From JAABYT01 sp041581935 (GTDB lineage: Bacteria; Pseudomonadota; Gammaproteobacteria; HK1): a DNA stretch of 8,017 bases. Position 1 is the first letter of the stretch; the number at the start of each line of letters is the position of its first letter. Of the stretch, positions 1-6,958 are shown one piece after another. The stretch is from positions 1 to 8,017 of the forward strand of contig JBFICP010000146.1 of NCBI GenBank assembly GCA_041581935.1, in the 5' to 3' direction. Under the pieces are notes generated by a model that worked only from the letters and a program-made list of their open reading frames with translations, was not told the origin of the DNA and ran no database searches. Made by a program: the position numbers and the translations under genes.

Positions 1-1176
1 GCGTGCCGAGGTCGGCGCTGGCGCGGCGACATTCGCGCCGGGCGGGCGCTCGGCATCGGACCAGTCGGGCATCAGATACGCACTCGCGACAATGCCGAGC
101 GCCACGACGGCGGCGGCGCCGATCCATACGAGGCGCGGCACGCGCCGGAGCTCGACCTTGTTCTCGCCGCGCAGTCCGGTTAGTGCACCGGAGGGCTTCG
201 AGCTTTTGCGCGATTCCCACTCGGCCCAGGCAAGGTTTGCATTCGAAATGCCGTGCATGTCCGGAAGCCTGCCGCCTTCGGGAAACATTCGCCGCCACTG
301 CGCCACATCCTGAGGACGATCATCGACATCGAAACGCAGCGCCGCATCGACGGCGCTCAAAAATTGCGGCGAATAGCTGTCGGCGCCCACCTCGCTCGCA
401 GGCTTGAGCGGGTCGGGCGTGTGGTCCAGCTTCGAGTTCACGCGGGTCAAGGCATCGACCGGACCTTCACCGCCGATCACCCGGTACAACGTCGCACCCA
501 GAGAGTAGATGTCGCTCCAGGGTCCCTGCTTCGAGCTGTGCCGCTCGTCCTGATACTGCTCGAACGGCGCATATCCCGGTGTCACCAGCGTCGTCAGCGT
601 GGGCGATTCCCCTATCAACGACTCGCGCGCGGAACCGAAATCGAGCAGCACGGGCGATCCGTCTTTGCGCAGCAGGACGTTTTCAGGCTTGATGTCGCGA
701 TGGATGAATCCGCCGCCGTGCACCAGCTCGAGCCCGTCGAGCAGCGGATGGACGATTCCGAGCAGCTCTTGTTCGCCGAGCACGAGCCCGGCGTCGATGG
801 CCTGTTCGAGGTTCACCCCGCGCTCGTACTCCATGACCATATAGGCCGTGCCGTTGGCCTCGAATACGCTGAACACGGTGACGATATTGGGGTGTTTGAA
901 CTTGGCCAGCGTGCGCGCCTCACGCACGAATCGCTCCAGCCCCCAGTCGAAAATGGATGAACGACCCTCCGACACCGGATGAACGGTGCTCTCGCCGTCG
1001 CGCACCGCGAGATTCGTCGGCAAATATTCCTTGATGGCCACCAGGTGATCCAGATTGGCATCCCGGGCAAGATAGGTAATGCCGAAGCCACCCTGCCCCA
1101 CGACGGCACGAATCTCGTACCAGTGGATCTGGTGCCCTATCGGGAGCGCAACCTGGGTGCGGTCGGTCGTGGTCAA
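1..1176 (-). CDS. Transmembrane serine/threonine protein kinase (C-terminus cut by window edge)
   Basis: Hanks-type kinase predicted to transfer phosphate from ATP to Ser/Thr of unknown targets. Read on the minus strand it stays open to the left edge, giving 392 visible residues from TTG 1176. The glycine loop GQGGFG lies at about residues 27-32, the ATP-binding lysine in VAIKEYLP is Lys49, the catalytic loop HRDIKPEN is at 159-166 (Asp161) and DFG at 179-181, followed by an activation segment with GYAPFEQ. All core catalytic residues are present, so it should be active. A hydrophobic span at about 349-368 after a basic stretch looks like one membrane helix, placing the kinase domain in the cytoplasm and the missing C-terminus outside. 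The start is uncertain: TTG 1176 gives an N-terminus typical of the family (short, then HWYEI), but has no good Shine-Dalgarno; ATG 1227 would add 17 residues encoded by an AT-rich tract. Transcribed divergently from the hydrolase-OsmC gene. Confidence 0.9.
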   Translation of the reverse strand, partial: MTTTDRTQVALPIGHQIHWYEIRAVVGQGGFGITYLARDANLDHLVAIKEYLPTNLAVRDGESTVHPVSEGRSSIFDWGLERFVREARTLAKFKHPNIVTVFSVFEANGTAYMVMEYERGVNLEQAIDAGLVLGEQELLGIVHPLLDGLELVHGGGFIHRDIKPENVLLRKDGSPVLLDFGSARESLIGESPTLTTLVTPGYAPFEQYQDERHSSKQGPWSDIYSLGATLYRVIGGEGPVDALTRVNSKLDHTPDPLKPASEVGADSYSPQFLSAVDAALRFDVDDRPQDVAQWRRMFPEGGRLPDMHGISNANLAWAEWESRKSSKPSGALTGLRGENKVELRRVPRLVWIGAAAVVALGIVASAYLMPDWSDAERPPGANVAAPAPTSAR

Positions 1177-1248
1177 GGCCTCGGACTCGATTACAAAAAG
1201 CAATAAAAAAGGATAGCACGTGGTCATTTCCGGCCCGCACCGGGCGGT

Positions 1249-1265
1249 CGAACCGCGACGGTTCG
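1249..1265. repeat. Perfect 7-bp inverted repeat, possible operator
   Basis: CGAACCG at 1249-1255 is matched by its reverse complement CGGTTCG at 1259-1265 with a 3-base spacer. A second overlapping palindrome, CCGCG at 1253-1257 with CGCGG at 1264-1268, shares the same bases. The position between divergent genes would suit a dimeric repressor or activator. No run of T follows, so a terminator is unlikely. Short palindromes arise by chance in GC-rich DNA, so the regulatory role is only a suggestion. Confidence 0.35.
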
Positions 1266-1328
1266 CGGATCGTTGTAAGCTCACGCGAGCCGGCGCCTGC
1301 ATGCCGGTGGCGGGGGGCGCCCGATAAT

Positions 1329-1333
1329 GGAGG
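1329..1333 (+). promoter_or_regulatory. Ribosome binding site GGAGG that decides the hydrolase-OsmC start
   Basis: GGAGG sits 5 bases before ATG 1339. It overlaps the earlier in-frame ATG at 1327, which has no such site in front of it, so ATG 1339 is the better start and the protein loses four residues compared with the longest reading. Confidence 0.8.
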
Positions 1334-1338
1334 TTCCA

Positions 1339-2592
1339 ATGAACCAGGTCGCAGTTTCGACAATCAGAAAGGAACGATTCGAGTTTAATAACGACTCGGG
1401 CGAGAAGCTCGCAGGGCTGCTCGAGCGACCCGATGGCGAAATCGACACCTGCGCCATCTTCGCCCACTGCTTCACCTGCTCCAAGGACATCACGGCCGCG
1501 TCGCGCATTGCCCGCGCCCTGGCGAGCCAGGGCATCGCCGTGCTGCGGTTCGATTTCACCGGCCTCGGCCACAGCGAAGGCGAGTTCGCGAACACCAACT
1601 TTTCGAGCAACATGGCGGACCTGCGCGCGGCCGCCGACGCCATGCGCGAGCAGTTTGGCGCACCGGAGTTGCTCATCGGCCACAGCCTCGGCGGCGCCGC
1701 AGTGCTGGCCGTCGCCGGCGACATCCCCGAGGTGAAGGCGGTCGTCACGATCGGCGCGCCCAGCGATCCGGCGCATGTCGCGCATCTGTTCGAGTCCAAA
1801 CAGGCCGAGATCGAGGCCGAGGGCGAGGCCGAAGTGAATCTCGCGGGCAGGAAATTCACCATCAGACGGCAGTTCCTGCGTGACATCGAGTCACACCGTC
1901 TCGCCGAGCGCATCCGGAAGATGCGCAAGGCGTTGCTGATCATGCATTCGCCGGTGGACGAGATCGTCGGAATTGACAACGCCGCGGAGATCTTCGGTGC
2001 CGCGCTTCACCCCAAGAGCTTCATCTCTCTCGACAAAGCCGACCACCTTCTTACCCGGCGCGCCGATTCCGAGTATGTGGCCACCGCCATCGCCGCGTGG
2101 GTACGTCGCTATCTGCTCGCTGGCGAGGATGTGCCCGCACCGTCGCGCCCGCGGGTTGCCGAGGGCGAGCTTCTCGTGCAAGAACACGACGCCAAGTTCG
2201 CCGTGGACATACTTACCGACCGACACAGCCTACGCGCCGATGAGCCCGTGAGCTATGGCGGTCAGGACAGCGGGCCCAGCCCATACGAGCTGCTGCTCGC
2301 GGCGCTCGGCGCCTGCACGGCGATGACCGTGCGCGTGTACGCGACCCACAAGAAATTGAACCTCGACCGCGTCTCGGTGCGGCTCAAGCACGACAAGATC
2401 CACGCCGAAGATTGCGAGCACTGTGAGACGCGCGAGGGCCGGATCGATCGCATCGAACGCAGTCTCGAGATCGATGGAGAGCTATCGGACGAGCAACGCA
2501 ATGATCTGCTGCGCATCGCCGATCGCTGTCCTGTGCATCGCACGCTTCATTCTGAAATCGATATACAAACACGCCTCGGCGGGTCAGACTAA
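1339..2592 (+). CDS. Bifunctional alpha/beta hydrolase / OsmC family protein
   Basis: A two-domain fusion of 417 residues. The N-terminal alpha/beta hydrolase (about 10-260) has the nucleophile elbow GHSLGG with Ser116, a likely acid Asp207 in HSPVDE and His236 in KADHLL, so the catalytic triad looks complete. It also has the HCFTCSKD segment (residues 43-50) that I associate with this fused family. The C-terminal OsmC domain (about 285-410) carries the two redox cysteines in LGACTAMT (Cys326) and DRCPVHRTL (Cys397), as in Ohr/OsmC thiol peroxidases, plus a Cys-x-x-Cys pair at 359/362. OsmC proteins reduce peroxides, especially organic ones, in the cytoplasm; the substrate of the hydrolase half is unknown. 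No signal peptide is seen. ATG 1339 is preferred over ATG 1327 because of the GGAGG site. It is the first gene of a tight three-gene run, 26 bp before the deacetylase gene. Confidence 0.93.
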   Translation: MNQVAVSTIRKERFEFNNDSGEKLAGLLERPDGEIDTCAIFAHCFTCSKDITAASRIARALASQGIAVLRFDFTGLGHSEGEFANTNFSSNMADLRAAADAMREQFGAPELLIGHSLGGAAVLAVAGDIPEVKAVVTIGAPSDPAHVAHLFESKQAEIEAEGEAEVNLAGRKFTIRRQFLRDIESHRLAERIRKMRKALLIMHSPVDEIVGIDNAAEIFGAALHPKSFISLDKADHLLTRRADSEYVATAIAAWVRRYLLAGEDVPAPSRPRVAEGELLVQEHDAKFAVDILTDRHSLRADEPVSYGGQDSGPSPYELLLAALGACTAMTVRVYATHKKLNLDRVSVRLKHDKIHAEDCEHCETREGRIDRIERSLEIDGELSDEQRNDLLRIADRCPVHRTLHSEIDIQTRLGGSD

Positions 2593-2618
2593 TCGTCGTG
2601 TAAAGGGGTACAAAGCAG

Positions 2619-3569
2619 ATGACTACTGGATTTCTCTATGACGATCGGTTTCTCGATCACGACGCCGGGGCGCGACATCCAGAGCGTAGAGAACGCCTTA
2701 TCAGCACGATGGCTCACCTGCAATCCCAGGATTGGTTCGAGCAACTACAGAGTCTCTCTCCGAGGGTCGCCGACGAATCGTGGATTGGAAACGTGCACAG
2801 CAGCGATCTCATCGCGCGAGCGCGACAAGCCTGCGAGCACGAGCTGCCCTTTCTGGATGTCATGGATGTCGGCGTGTCACGCGACTCATTCGACGTCGCG
2901 CTTCTCGCGGCCGGAGGTGCGCTCGAGCTCGCCGACCGGGTCGTCTCGGGAGAGGTCGATAACGCCTTTGCGCTCTGCCGACCACCGGGACATCACGCGG
3001 AGCGCAATCAGGCGCTTGGCTTCTGCCTGTTCAACAACGTCGCCATCGCGGCACGCTACCTTCAGAAGCACCATGGCCTCGACAAGATCCTGATCCTCGA
3101 TTGGGACGTGCATCACGGCAACGGCACCCAGCACAGCTTCGAGGACGATCCGTCCGTACTTTACGTGAGCACGCACCAGTATCCCTATTATCCCGGCACT
3201 GGCGCGCGTTCGGAGAACGGCATCGGCCGAGGCGAAGGGGCGACATTGAACTGTCCGATGCCCGCCGGTGCCGGTGACGAGCAGTACCGCGCGGCATTCG
3301 TAGAAAAAATCCTGCCGAAGATCGATGAATTCGCGCCGGAGTTCATCATCGTCTCGGCGGGCTTCGATGCCCACGCGGACGACCCTCTGGCGAACATTTG
3401 TCTGAGCACGGAGTTTTTCGGCTGGATGAGCTCGCGAGCCATGGAAGCAGCCGAGCAACACTGCGGCGGTAGACTGATATCGTTGCTCGAAGGCGGATAC
3501 AACATCAACAAGCTGCCGCTGTGCGTCGACGTGCACCTGCAGGTGCTCGCAGGCCAAAAGCAACTGTAG
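2619..3569 (+). CDS. Histone deacetylase family protein (class II-like amidohydrolase)
   Basis: A 316-residue zinc-dependent deacetylase of the arginase/deacetylase fold, full length for the bacterial family. Hallmarks appear in order: HPERRERL near 20-27, RPPGHHA at 121-127 with the catalytic His pair 125/126, FNNVAIAA at 138-145, DWDVHHGNG at 161-169, STHQYPYYPGTG at 184-195, SAGFDAHADDPL at 246-257 and LEGGYN at 290-295. By homology the zinc ligands are Asp163, His165 and Asp250, and Tyr294 is the transition-state tyrosine, so it should be active. Bacterial members remove acetyl groups from polyamines, other small amides or protein lysines; the sequence alone does not say which. It is cytoplasmic, with no signal or membrane segment. 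ATG 2619 is preceded by AAAGGGG at 2602-2608, about 10 bases upstream, an acceptable though not ideal ribosome site. It lies 26 bp after the hydrolase-OsmC gene and 39 bp before the antiporter gene, so co-transcription is likely. Confidence 0.94.
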   Translation: MTTGFLYDDRFLDHDAGARHPERRERLISTMAHLQSQDWFEQLQSLSPRVADESWIGNVHSSDLIARARQACEHELPFLDVMDVGVSRDSFDVALLAAGGALELADRVVSGEVDNAFALCRPPGHHAERNQALGFCLFNNVAIAARYLQKHHGLDKILILDWDVHHGNGTQHSFEDDPSVLYVSTHQYPYYPGTGARSENGIGRGEGATLNCPMPAGAGDEQYRAAFVEKILPKIDEFAPEFIIVSAGFDAHADDPLANICLSTEFFGWMSSRAMEAAEQHCGGRLISLLEGGYNINKLPLCVDVHLQVLAGQKQL

Positions 3570-3608
3570 GCGCTCGCTCGCCAACAGCAACGCCACACGG
3601 CGCTCCCC

Positions 3609-4778
3609 ATGCAAAGCGACGTCATCGTCTTCTCGATATTTCTGATTTTCACGGGCGCGGCCGTGTTCGCCGGAGCCGCGCTCTATCTGCGCCAATCGAT
3701 GCTGGTCGCCTACATTGCGCTCGGCACTCTGGCGGGTCCCTGGGGAATCGGACTGGTCACCGATGCCACGACCATTCAGGGCATCGGCCACGTGGGCATC
3801 ATCTTTCTGCTCTATCTGCTGGGTCTCAACCTGCATCCGCAGAAGCTGCTGCAGATGCTGCGCGAGGCAACGCGCGTAACGCTGTTGAGCTCGCTGGCAT
3901 TCGCCGTGGTCGGCTATCTGATTGCGCTGGCCTTCGGCTTCTCTACCGTGGAGTGCATCCTGATCGGCGCGGCGATGATGTTCTCGAGCACGATAATCGG
4001 CCTGAAGCTGCTACCGACGACGGCCCTGCACCACCGCCACGTGGGCGAGATCATCATCAGCGTGCTTCTGCTTCAGGACATTATCGCGATCCTGATTCTG
4101 CTGCTCCTGGAAGGCCTGCGGCGCGAGGCGCTCGATCTCACCGGTGCCATGCTGTTGATCATCTCCCTGCCGGCACTGGCCGTCTTCGCGTTCTTTTTCG
4201 AACGCTACGTGCTGGTGCGAATCATCCACCGCTTCGACACAATTCAGGAGTACGTCTTCCTGGTCGCAATCGGCTGGTGCCTGGGCGTCGCGCAGCTGGG
4301 GCACAGTTTGGGCCTGTCCTACGAGATGGGCGCATTCATTGCCGGCGTTTCACTGGCAACCAGCCCGATCGCGACGTTTATTGCCGAAAGCCTCAAGCCG
4401 CTCAGGGATTTTTTTCTAATCATGTTCTTCTTCGCCCTGGGCGCCGGCTTCGACCTGAGCGTGCTCGCGACGGTTGCACTGCCGGCGACGGTGCTGGCGC
4501 TCGTCATGTTGACCATCAAGCCGTTGGTGTTCAAAGCGCTCCTCCAACGGGAAGACGAGGAGGCACGTCTCGGTCGCGAGATCGGTGTACGCCTCGGTCA
4601 GGTGAGCGAGTTCTCGCTTCTGATCGCGCTGCTCGCGGTCAGTGGTGGTGTCATCAGCGCCGATGCATCTTACTTGATTCAGGCCACGACACTGCTGACG
4701 TTCATCTGTTCTTCGTATCTGATCATGTTCCGGTACCCGACGCCCATCGCCGTCAACGAAAGCTTGAGACGCGATTAG
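3609..4778 (+). CDS. Kef-type cation:proton antiporter (CPA2), membrane domain only
   Basis: A 389-residue protein made almost wholly of hydrophobic helices, about 11-13 by eye, fitting the sodium/hydrogen exchanger fold of the CPA2 family. It exchanges K+ or Na+ for protons across the inner membrane. Family motifs are visible: LLYLLGLNL at 67-75, the serine pair in MFSSTIIGL at 124-132, LLLQDIIAIL at 153-162 with the Gln-Asp pair 156/157, YEMGAFIAG at 238-246, FFFALGAGFD at 273-282 and GQVSEFSLL at 330-338. It ends soon after the last helix, so it lacks the cytoplasmic RCK/TrkA-N nucleotide-binding domain of KefB and KefC, and control by glutathione adducts as in those proteins cannot be assumed. 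No clear Shine-Dalgarno precedes ATG 3609, which may indicate coupling to the gene upstream. Ion choice is not predictable here; a name such as kefB would be too specific. Confidence 0.9.
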   Translation: MQSDVIVFSIFLIFTGAAVFAGAALYLRQSMLVAYIALGTLAGPWGIGLVTDATTIQGIGHVGIIFLLYLLGLNLHPQKLLQMLREATRVTLLSSLAFAVVGYLIALAFGFSTVECILIGAAMMFSSTIIGLKLLPTTALHHRHVGEIIISVLLLQDIIAILILLLLEGLRREALDLTGAMLLIISLPALAVFAFFFERYVLVRIIHRFDTIQEYVFLVAIGWCLGVAQLGHSLGLSYEMGAFIAGVSLATSPIATFIAESLKPLRDFFLIMFFFALGAGFDLSVLATVALPATVLALVMLTIKPLVFKALLQREDEEARLGREIGVRLGQVSEFSLLIALLAVSGGVISADASYLIQATTLLTFICSSYLIMFRYPTPIAVNESLRRD

Positions 4779-4989
4779 TCCCGGCCTGTTTCGTTCGCGC
4801 TGAGTCGAGTCGGCGCGGGAGAAAGATCGTGCACTTCGCCGCCGCCGGCGACCGGGCGCAATGCGTCTCCGACCTTCCGGGCATCAGTAACCGTTCCGAG
4901 TGGCCGGGATCTCCGCTGGGCGGGCAGATCGACTACAATCCGGCAAACACCGTTACCTGGCCATTCCGCTCGTGGATCTGAGTCATGAA
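4779..4989. other. Non-coding gap with a possible promoter for the MoxR cluster
   Basis: About 210 bases separate the antiporter stop from the preferred MoxR start. The reading frame of the MoxR protein is open back to GTG 4900, but the residues before about 4990 do not look like a conserved MoxR N-terminus. TACAAT at 4934-4939 is one mismatch from a -10 box; the bases 17 upstream do not resemble TTGACA, so a promoter here is tentative. I found no hairpin followed by T residues, so no factor-independent terminator for the antiporter gene is visible. Confidence 0.35.
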
Positions 4990-5994
4990 GTGAACGTTAT
5001 CACCGGCAGCCCGCCGGCCAGCGGCGATCCGCTGACGGGCTTCGCGACGCTGCGCGCGCAGCTTCGCACGCGCATCATCGGCCAGGAGGCGCTCATCGAC
5101 CGGCTCATCATCACCTTGCTCGGCGATGGCCATCTGCTGGTTGAAGGTGCGCCGGGGCTCGCCAAGACCACCGCTATCAAGGAGCTCGCCGAGCGCATTC
5201 ACGGTGATTTTCACCGCGTGCAGTTCACACCGGATCTGTTGCCCGCCGATCTGACCGGGACCGAGGTCTATCGGCCCCAGGACGGCAGTTTCCAGTTTCA
5301 GAAGGGTCCCATCTTTCACAACGTCCTGCTCGCCGACGAGATCAACCGGGCCCCCGCCAAGGTACAGTCGGCGCTGCTCGAAGCGATGGGTGAGCGGCAG
5401 GTGACGGTCGGCAGCCAGACCTATCCGCTGCCCGAGCTCTTCATGGTCATGGCGACCCAGAATCCCATCGAGCAGGAGGGCACCTATCCGCTGCCGGAAG
5501 CGCAGCTGGATCGGTTCCTGATGTACGTGCGGGTCGACTACCCGGCCGCCGACGCCGAGCACGCCATCCTCAAGCTCAATCGCGAAGCGGCGGCGCGCCA
5601 GGCGACTCACGCGGTAACCCCGGCACCGCCGGTGCTCAATGCCGATACCGTGTTCAGAGCCCGACAGGATTGCCTGTCGCTGCATCTGGCGCCGGCGGTC
5701 GAGCAATACATCGTCGAGCTGGTACTCGCGACCCGCCACGCGGGGCGCTATCGCGAGGAGCTCGGGCGCTGGGTGAGCTATGGGGCGAGCCCGCGCGCCA
5801 CCATTGCGCTCGATCGCTGCTCGCGTGGCCACGCCTGGCTGAACGGACGCGACTACGTGTCCCCAGAGGACGTGCAGGCCATCGCGCATGACGTGCTGCG
5901 CCACCGCGTGCTGATCTCCTTCGAAGCGGAAGCCGATGGCATGGATGCCGACGCCGTCATCAGCGAGCTGCTGCGCCTGGTGCCCGTGCCGTGA
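4990..5994 (+). CDS. MoxR family AAA+ ATPase
   Basis: A 334-residue AAA+ ATPase of the MoxR group, cytoplasmic chaperone-like enzymes that work with VWA-domain partners in maturing protein complexes. Visible from GTG 4990: IIGQE at 29-33, Walker A GAPGLAKT at 53-60, FTPDLLPADLTGTE at 79-92, Walker B LLADEINRAP at 113-122 (Asp116, Glu117), sensor 1 Asn158 in MATQNPIEQEGTYPLPEAQ, an Arg-finger candidate in LDRF (Arg175), and GASPRA near the C-terminal lid as sensor 2. Length fits the usual 310-340. The start is uncertain: GTG 4990 has only a weak GAG 7 bases upstream; GTG 4972 and GTG 4900 are in frame, but the added residues do not look conserved, and a -10-like TACAAT lies within that stretch. 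The end overlaps the next gene by four bases, so translation is probably coupled. moxR is a family label rather than a proven symbol. Confidence 0.93.
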   Translation: MNVITGSPPASGDPLTGFATLRAQLRTRIIGQEALIDRLIITLLGDGHLLVEGAPGLAKTTAIKELAERIHGDFHRVQFTPDLLPADLTGTEVYRPQDGSFQFQKGPIFHNVLLADEINRAPAKVQSALLEAMGERQVTVGSQTYPLPELFMVMATQNPIEQEGTYPLPEAQLDRFLMYVRVDYPAADAEHAILKLNREAAARQATHAVTPAPPVLNADTVFRARQDCLSLHLAPAVEQYIVELVLATRHAGRYREELGRWVSYGASPRATIALDRCSRGHAWLNGRDYVSPEDVQAIAHDVLRHRVLISFEAEADGMDADAVISELLRLVPVP

Positions 5995-6953
5995 CCGGCG
6001 GCGTGATCGCGACGACCGGCCTTTCGGGCGTCGAGGTCAGCGTTGACGATCTGATCGGTCTGCGCTTTCGCGCCCAGCGCCTCGAGCTCGGAATCGCGCG
6101 CCGCGCACGCCAGACCATGATCGGTGCCCACGGCTCGCGATTTCGCGGACGCGGCATGGAGTTCGCCGAATCGCGCGTCTACCAGCCCGGCGACGACGTG
6201 CGCAGCATCGACTGGCGGGTGACGGCGCGCACCGGGCGACCCCATACCAAGCTCTTCCAGGAGGAACGCGAGCGTCCGGTCATGCTGCTCGTGGATCTCG
6301 GTGCGAGCATGTTCTTCGGCACCCGCACCGCCTACAAGTCGGTGGTCGCGGTGGAAACCGCGGCCCTCATTGCCTGGGCGGCCATGCACGTCGGCGACCG
6401 GGTCGGGGCGCTGGTGGCCGGGCGCAGCGCCCACACCGAGATCAAGCCGGCCTCGGGACGCCGCGGCGTGCTGCGCGTGCTGCGCGCGCTGGCGGCGCTG
6501 AGCCGCATGGCCGAGGAAGACGAGGCGCCGCGCATCGGCCTCTCCGAGAGTCTGCTGCGGGCACGGCACGTGGCGCGACCGGGCAGCCTGCTGGTCCTGA
6601 TCAGCGACTTCTACGGGCTCGACGAGGATGCCGCCGGACATCTGTCCCGGGTGCGCCAGCATAACGACATGCTGGCCTGCTGGATTCACGACGCACTGGA
6701 GATCGCGCCGCCGCCGCCGGGACGCTACGCGGTATCCGATGGCTGGCAGACCGCGACCCTCGACACGGTCAGCCAGCGCGCGCGAGCGCGCTACCGACAC
6801 AGCTTTCTCGCCGAGCGCGAGCGGCTGCGCGCGACGCTGGGCCGGCTGGCCATCCCGCTGCTGCCGATTGCCACCGGCGACGACGTGGCGGAGACGCTGC
6901 GCCGGGGCGCCTCCGCCGAGGCGCTCGAAGAGGCGCACCTGGTGCGAAAATAA
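5991..6953 (+). CDS. DUF58 domain-containing protein (VWA-like partner of MoxR)
   Basis: A 320-residue soluble protein of the short DUF58 type, without the paired N-terminal membrane helices of the longer type. The family signature is clear: GRGMEFAESRVYQPGDDVRS followed by IDW and TAR, spanning residues 53-80. A VWA-like core follows, with a metal-site loop VDLGASMFFGT at 101-111 and SDFYGLD at 205-211. The loop is Asp-x-Gly-x-Ser instead of the classic Asp-x-Ser-x-Ser, so metal binding may be altered. DUF58 proteins are almost always encoded next to moxR and are thought to be its clients or adaptors. The GTG start at 5991 overlaps the TGA of moxR in GTGA, typical of translational coupling. 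An alternative in-frame GTG at 6003 is possible but less likely. The exact biochemical role of this family is not established. Confidence 0.92.
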   Translation: MTGGVIATTGLSGVEVSVDDLIGLRFRAQRLELGIARRARQTMIGAHGSRFRGRGMEFAESRVYQPGDDVRSIDWRVTARTGRPHTKLFQEERERPVMLLVDLGASMFFGTRTAYKSVVAVETAALIAWAAMHVGDRVGALVAGRSAHTEIKPASGRRGVLRVLRALAALSRMAEEDEAPRIGLSESLLRARHVARPGSLLVLISDFYGLDEDAAGHLSRVRQHNDMLACWIHDALEIAPPPPGRYAVSDGWQTATLDTVSQRARARYRHSFLAERERLRATLGRLAIPLLPIATGDDVAETLRRGASAEALEEAHLVRK

Positions 6954-6958
6954 CGCCC

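Larger units (their letters stand above)
1177..1338. promoter_or_regulatory. Divergent control region between the kinase and the hydrolase-OsmC gene
   Basis: This is the only space between two genes pointing away from each other, so it should hold promoters for both. It contains an AT-rich tract at about 1190-1210 that stands out from the GC-rich surroundings, with TGTAAT on the minus strand at 1195-1190, one mismatch from a sigma-70 -10 box, but I find no convincing -35 at the right distance. If the kinase really starts at TTG 1176, that -10 would leave almost no leader. On the plus strand TTGTAAGCT near 1273-1281 is a weak -10 candidate. A perfect inverted repeat lies at 1249-1265. The presence of promoters is inferred from layout; their exact positions are not established. 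Confidence 0.45.

Noticed and set aside
253..960. A 235-codon plus-strand open frame opposite the kinase gene
   Set aside because: The minus-strand kinase has every catalytic motif in one continuous frame, so this is a shadow.
1190..1212. Possible factor-independent terminator because of the T-rich run on the minus strand
   Set aside because: No stable hairpin directly precedes it, and the place between divergent gene starts makes a terminator unlikely.
1290..1321. GC-rich imperfect palindromes (GGCGCC at 1292 and 1316; CCGGC/GCCGG around 1290-1307) before the hydrolase-OsmC start
   Set aside because: Short GC-only repeats with sizeable loops are expected by chance in DNA of this composition; no other support for a riboswitch or attenuator.
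2886..3836. A 316-codon minus-strand open frame opposite the deacetylase and the start of the antiporter gene
   Set aside because: No domain pattern, and it crosses two plus-strand genes with clear motifs.
3521..4981. A 486-codon plus-strand open frame covering the whole antiporter gene
   Set aside because: It is rich in Arg, Gly, His and Ala without any domain, and lies in another frame over a clear CPA2 antiporter; long open shadow frames are usual in GC-rich DNA.
4933..5904. A 323-codon minus-strand open frame opposite the MoxR gene
   Set aside because: It is the reverse-strand shadow of a well-supported AAA+ ATPase and has no recognisable domain.
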